Assembly (NCBI RefSeq): GCF_900108335.1
Contig: NZ_FNVT01000017.1
Coordinates: 1-64,000 of the forward strand
Source of the DNA: Nonomuraea solani
Lineage (GTDB): Bacteria; Actinomycetota; Actinomycetes; Streptosporangiales; Streptosporangiaceae
Direction: 5' to 3'
Length of the DNA: 64,000 nt
The notes below the pieces were generated by a model. That model was given only the letters and a program-made list of their open reading frames with translations. It was not told the origin of the DNA and searched no databases. The translations under genes and the position numbers were made by a program. This document shows positions 62,915-64,000 of the stretch, one piece after another; positions within the stretch are counted from its first letter, which is position 1; each line of letters begins with the position of its first letter.

Positions 62915-64000
62915 TCCACGCTGGGTGTTGAAGGACCGCCCATCGTTCGCACTGATCATCGGGCTTGTCCTGACCGGCATCTGCGCCCTCGTCTCGTTCT
63001 CCTTCGACGTGCTCAACGGCGCTCCGGTGCAGGTCTTCATCGCCCTCATGCTGGCCCTGGCCCCCGTGCCGCTGCTGCTGGCCGCCGTGCTGGCGCTCGA
63101 CCGGATGGAGCCGGAGCCGCGCAGCAACCTGATCTTCGCCTTCGCCTGGGGCGCGGGCGTCGCGGTGCTGGTGGCCGGTCTGGTCAACTCGCTCAATCTG
63201 CACTACATCATCGACACCGCCAACCTGTCGGAGTCCAACGCCCGCAGTCTCGCGGCCACGTTCGGGGCGCCCGTAGTGGAGGAGTCGATGAAGGGCCTGG
63301 TGTTGCTGGGCCTGCTCAAGTTCCGCCGGGCCGAGCTCGACGGGCCGACCGACGGCATCATCTACGCCAGCATGGTCGGTCTCGGCTTCGCGATGAGCGA
63401 GAACGTCAGCTACTACTTCCAGGCGCTGTCCACCTCGGGCGTCAAGGGGCTGGCCGTCACCGTGGTGCTGCGCGGGGTGCTGTCGCCGCTGGCGCATCCG
63501 CTGTTCACCTCGATGATCGGGGTCGGCGTCGCCTACGCGGCCCAGCGGCGCGGCCCCGACCGCGTCACCTTCGTGCTGGTGGGCTGGGCCGGGGCGATGA
63601 TCCTGCACGGGCTGTGGAACGGCCTGGTCTCCTACGGCGGCGTCTTCGGGCTCGTGGTGGCCTACCTGGCGCTGCTGGTCGTGCTGGTGGTGCTCATCGG
63701 CGTGGTGTTCAACGACCGGCGGCGCATCGTGGCGCTCATCCAGCGCTATCTGCCACCTTACGAGCCGACCAAGCTGGTCACCCAGGCCGACGTCTACATG
63801 CTGTCGGCGTTCCCCCGGCGGCGGCAGGCGCGGCAGTGGGCCAGGGCCCACGGCGGCAAGCGCGGGGTGCGCGCCATGCGCGACTACCAGCTCGCCGCGA
63901 CCGAGCTGGGCCTGCTGCACGAGCGGGCGGCCCGCCACATGGTCGACGAGGACACCTTCCACGAGGAGCAGCGGGCCCTGCTGGAGTGCATGAGCACCGC
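62901..64000 (+). CDS. PrsW-family intramembrane protease (3' end outside window)
   Basis: The frame is open from ATG 62901 to the window end (366 codons), so the gene is cut. It has about nine hydrophobic helices and the PrsW/CAAX-protease-like motifs: FGAPVVEESMKGLVLLG (EExxK) near residue 128, GIIYASMVGLGFAMSENVSY near 155, LSPLAHPLFTSMIGVG near 197 and MILHGLWNGLVSYGG near 235. PrsW in B. subtilis cuts the anti-sigma factor RsiW. A cytoplasmic basic C-terminal region follows the membrane part. No ribosome site is obvious; the start lies within the CDF gene. No sigma/anti-sigma pair is visible nearby. Confidence 0.85.
   Translation, partial: MATRDPRWVLKDRPSFALIIGLVLTGICALVSFSFDVLNGAPVQVFIALMLALAPVPLLLAAVLALDRMEPEPRSNLIFAFAWGAGVAVLVAGLVNSLNLHYIIDTANLSESNARSLAATFGAPVVEESMKGLVLLGLLKFRRAELDGPTDGIIYASMVGLGFAMSENVSYYFQALSTSGVKGLAVTVVLRGVLSPLAHPLFTSMIGVGVAYAAQRRGPDRVTFVLVGWAGAMILHGLWNGLVSYGGVFGLVVAYLALLVVLVVLIGVVFNDRRRIVALIQRYLPPYEPTKLVTQADVYMLSAFPRRRQARQWARAHGGKRGVRAMRDYQLAATELGLLHERAARHMVDEDTFHEEQRALLECMST

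Overview
The window is a GC-rich chromosomal segment of an actinomycete. Several markers support this: a SteA/SteB septation pair, RbpA, OpcA, WhiA, a mycothiol-type maleylpyruvate isomerase, many GTG/TTG starts and frequent 4-base ATGA/GTGA gene overlaps. The gene content looks most like a sporulating Streptosporangiales-type organism (Nonomuraea/Streptosporangium-like), but that rank is inference from gene order and not from a marker phylogeny. No tRNA, rRNA, insertion sequence, prophage, CRISPR array or replication origin was seen. This is core chromosome rather than an island.

Layout. 1-3.3 kb: the 3' part of a TPR gene, a metallo-beta-lactamase (MBL) hydrolase and a small SSB-like OB-fold gene. 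4-7.5 kb: a DUF1015 gene inflated by His/Pro-rich repeats, a small TPR gene and a free-standing TipAS-domain gene behind a MerR-type promoter. 7.6-16.8 kb: a block colinear with M. tuberculosis Rv1691-Rv1698 (HAD phosphatase, small protein, tlyA, nadK, recN, steA, steB), interrupted by an ABC exporter and an SCP2 gene. 16.8-21.3 kb: envelope genes (MraY-like, murJ, glycosyltransferase). 21.3-25.8 kb: a manganese-riboswitch-controlled TerC gene, psd-pssA for phosphatidylethanolamine, a second MBL hydrolase and a mycothiol-dependent enzyme. 26-33.2 kb: uvrA and uvrC flanking a decayed DUF2306 gene and three tandem Tat/lipoprotein Rieske genes. 33.3-36.4 kb: rapZ-yvcK-whiA. 36.8-41.8 kb: a membrane protein, then gap-pgk-tpiA-secG-rbpA. 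41.9-50.8 kb: accessory metabolism and regulation (amidohydrolase, FAD oxidoreductase, ACT-GNAT acetyltransferase, Clp N-domain protein, coiled-coil protein, SDR plus TetR with a strong operator, methyltransferase). 50.9-60.3 kb: adenosine deaminase and the pentose-phosphate operon tkt-tal-pgi-zwf-opcA-pgl. 60.6-64 kb: ctaB, a zinc-type ArsR/CDF pair and a PrsW-like protease cut by the window end.

The central-carbon genes form two units: lower glycolysis (gap, pgk, tpiA), with a DasR-like site at the gap promoter, and the pentose-phosphate operon on the opposite strand. The envelope genes (steA, steB, MraY-like, murJ, glycosyltransferase) fit a division/cell-wall theme.

The most unusual feature is structural. 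Ten separate GC-rich tandem-repeat arrays, each with its own unit, sit between genes, and most lie exactly where two genes converge. Convergent junctions without an array mostly have a strong two-way hairpin or overlapping genes. One similar expansion lies inside the DUF1015 gene. This may be a previously unremarked form of intergenic boundary.
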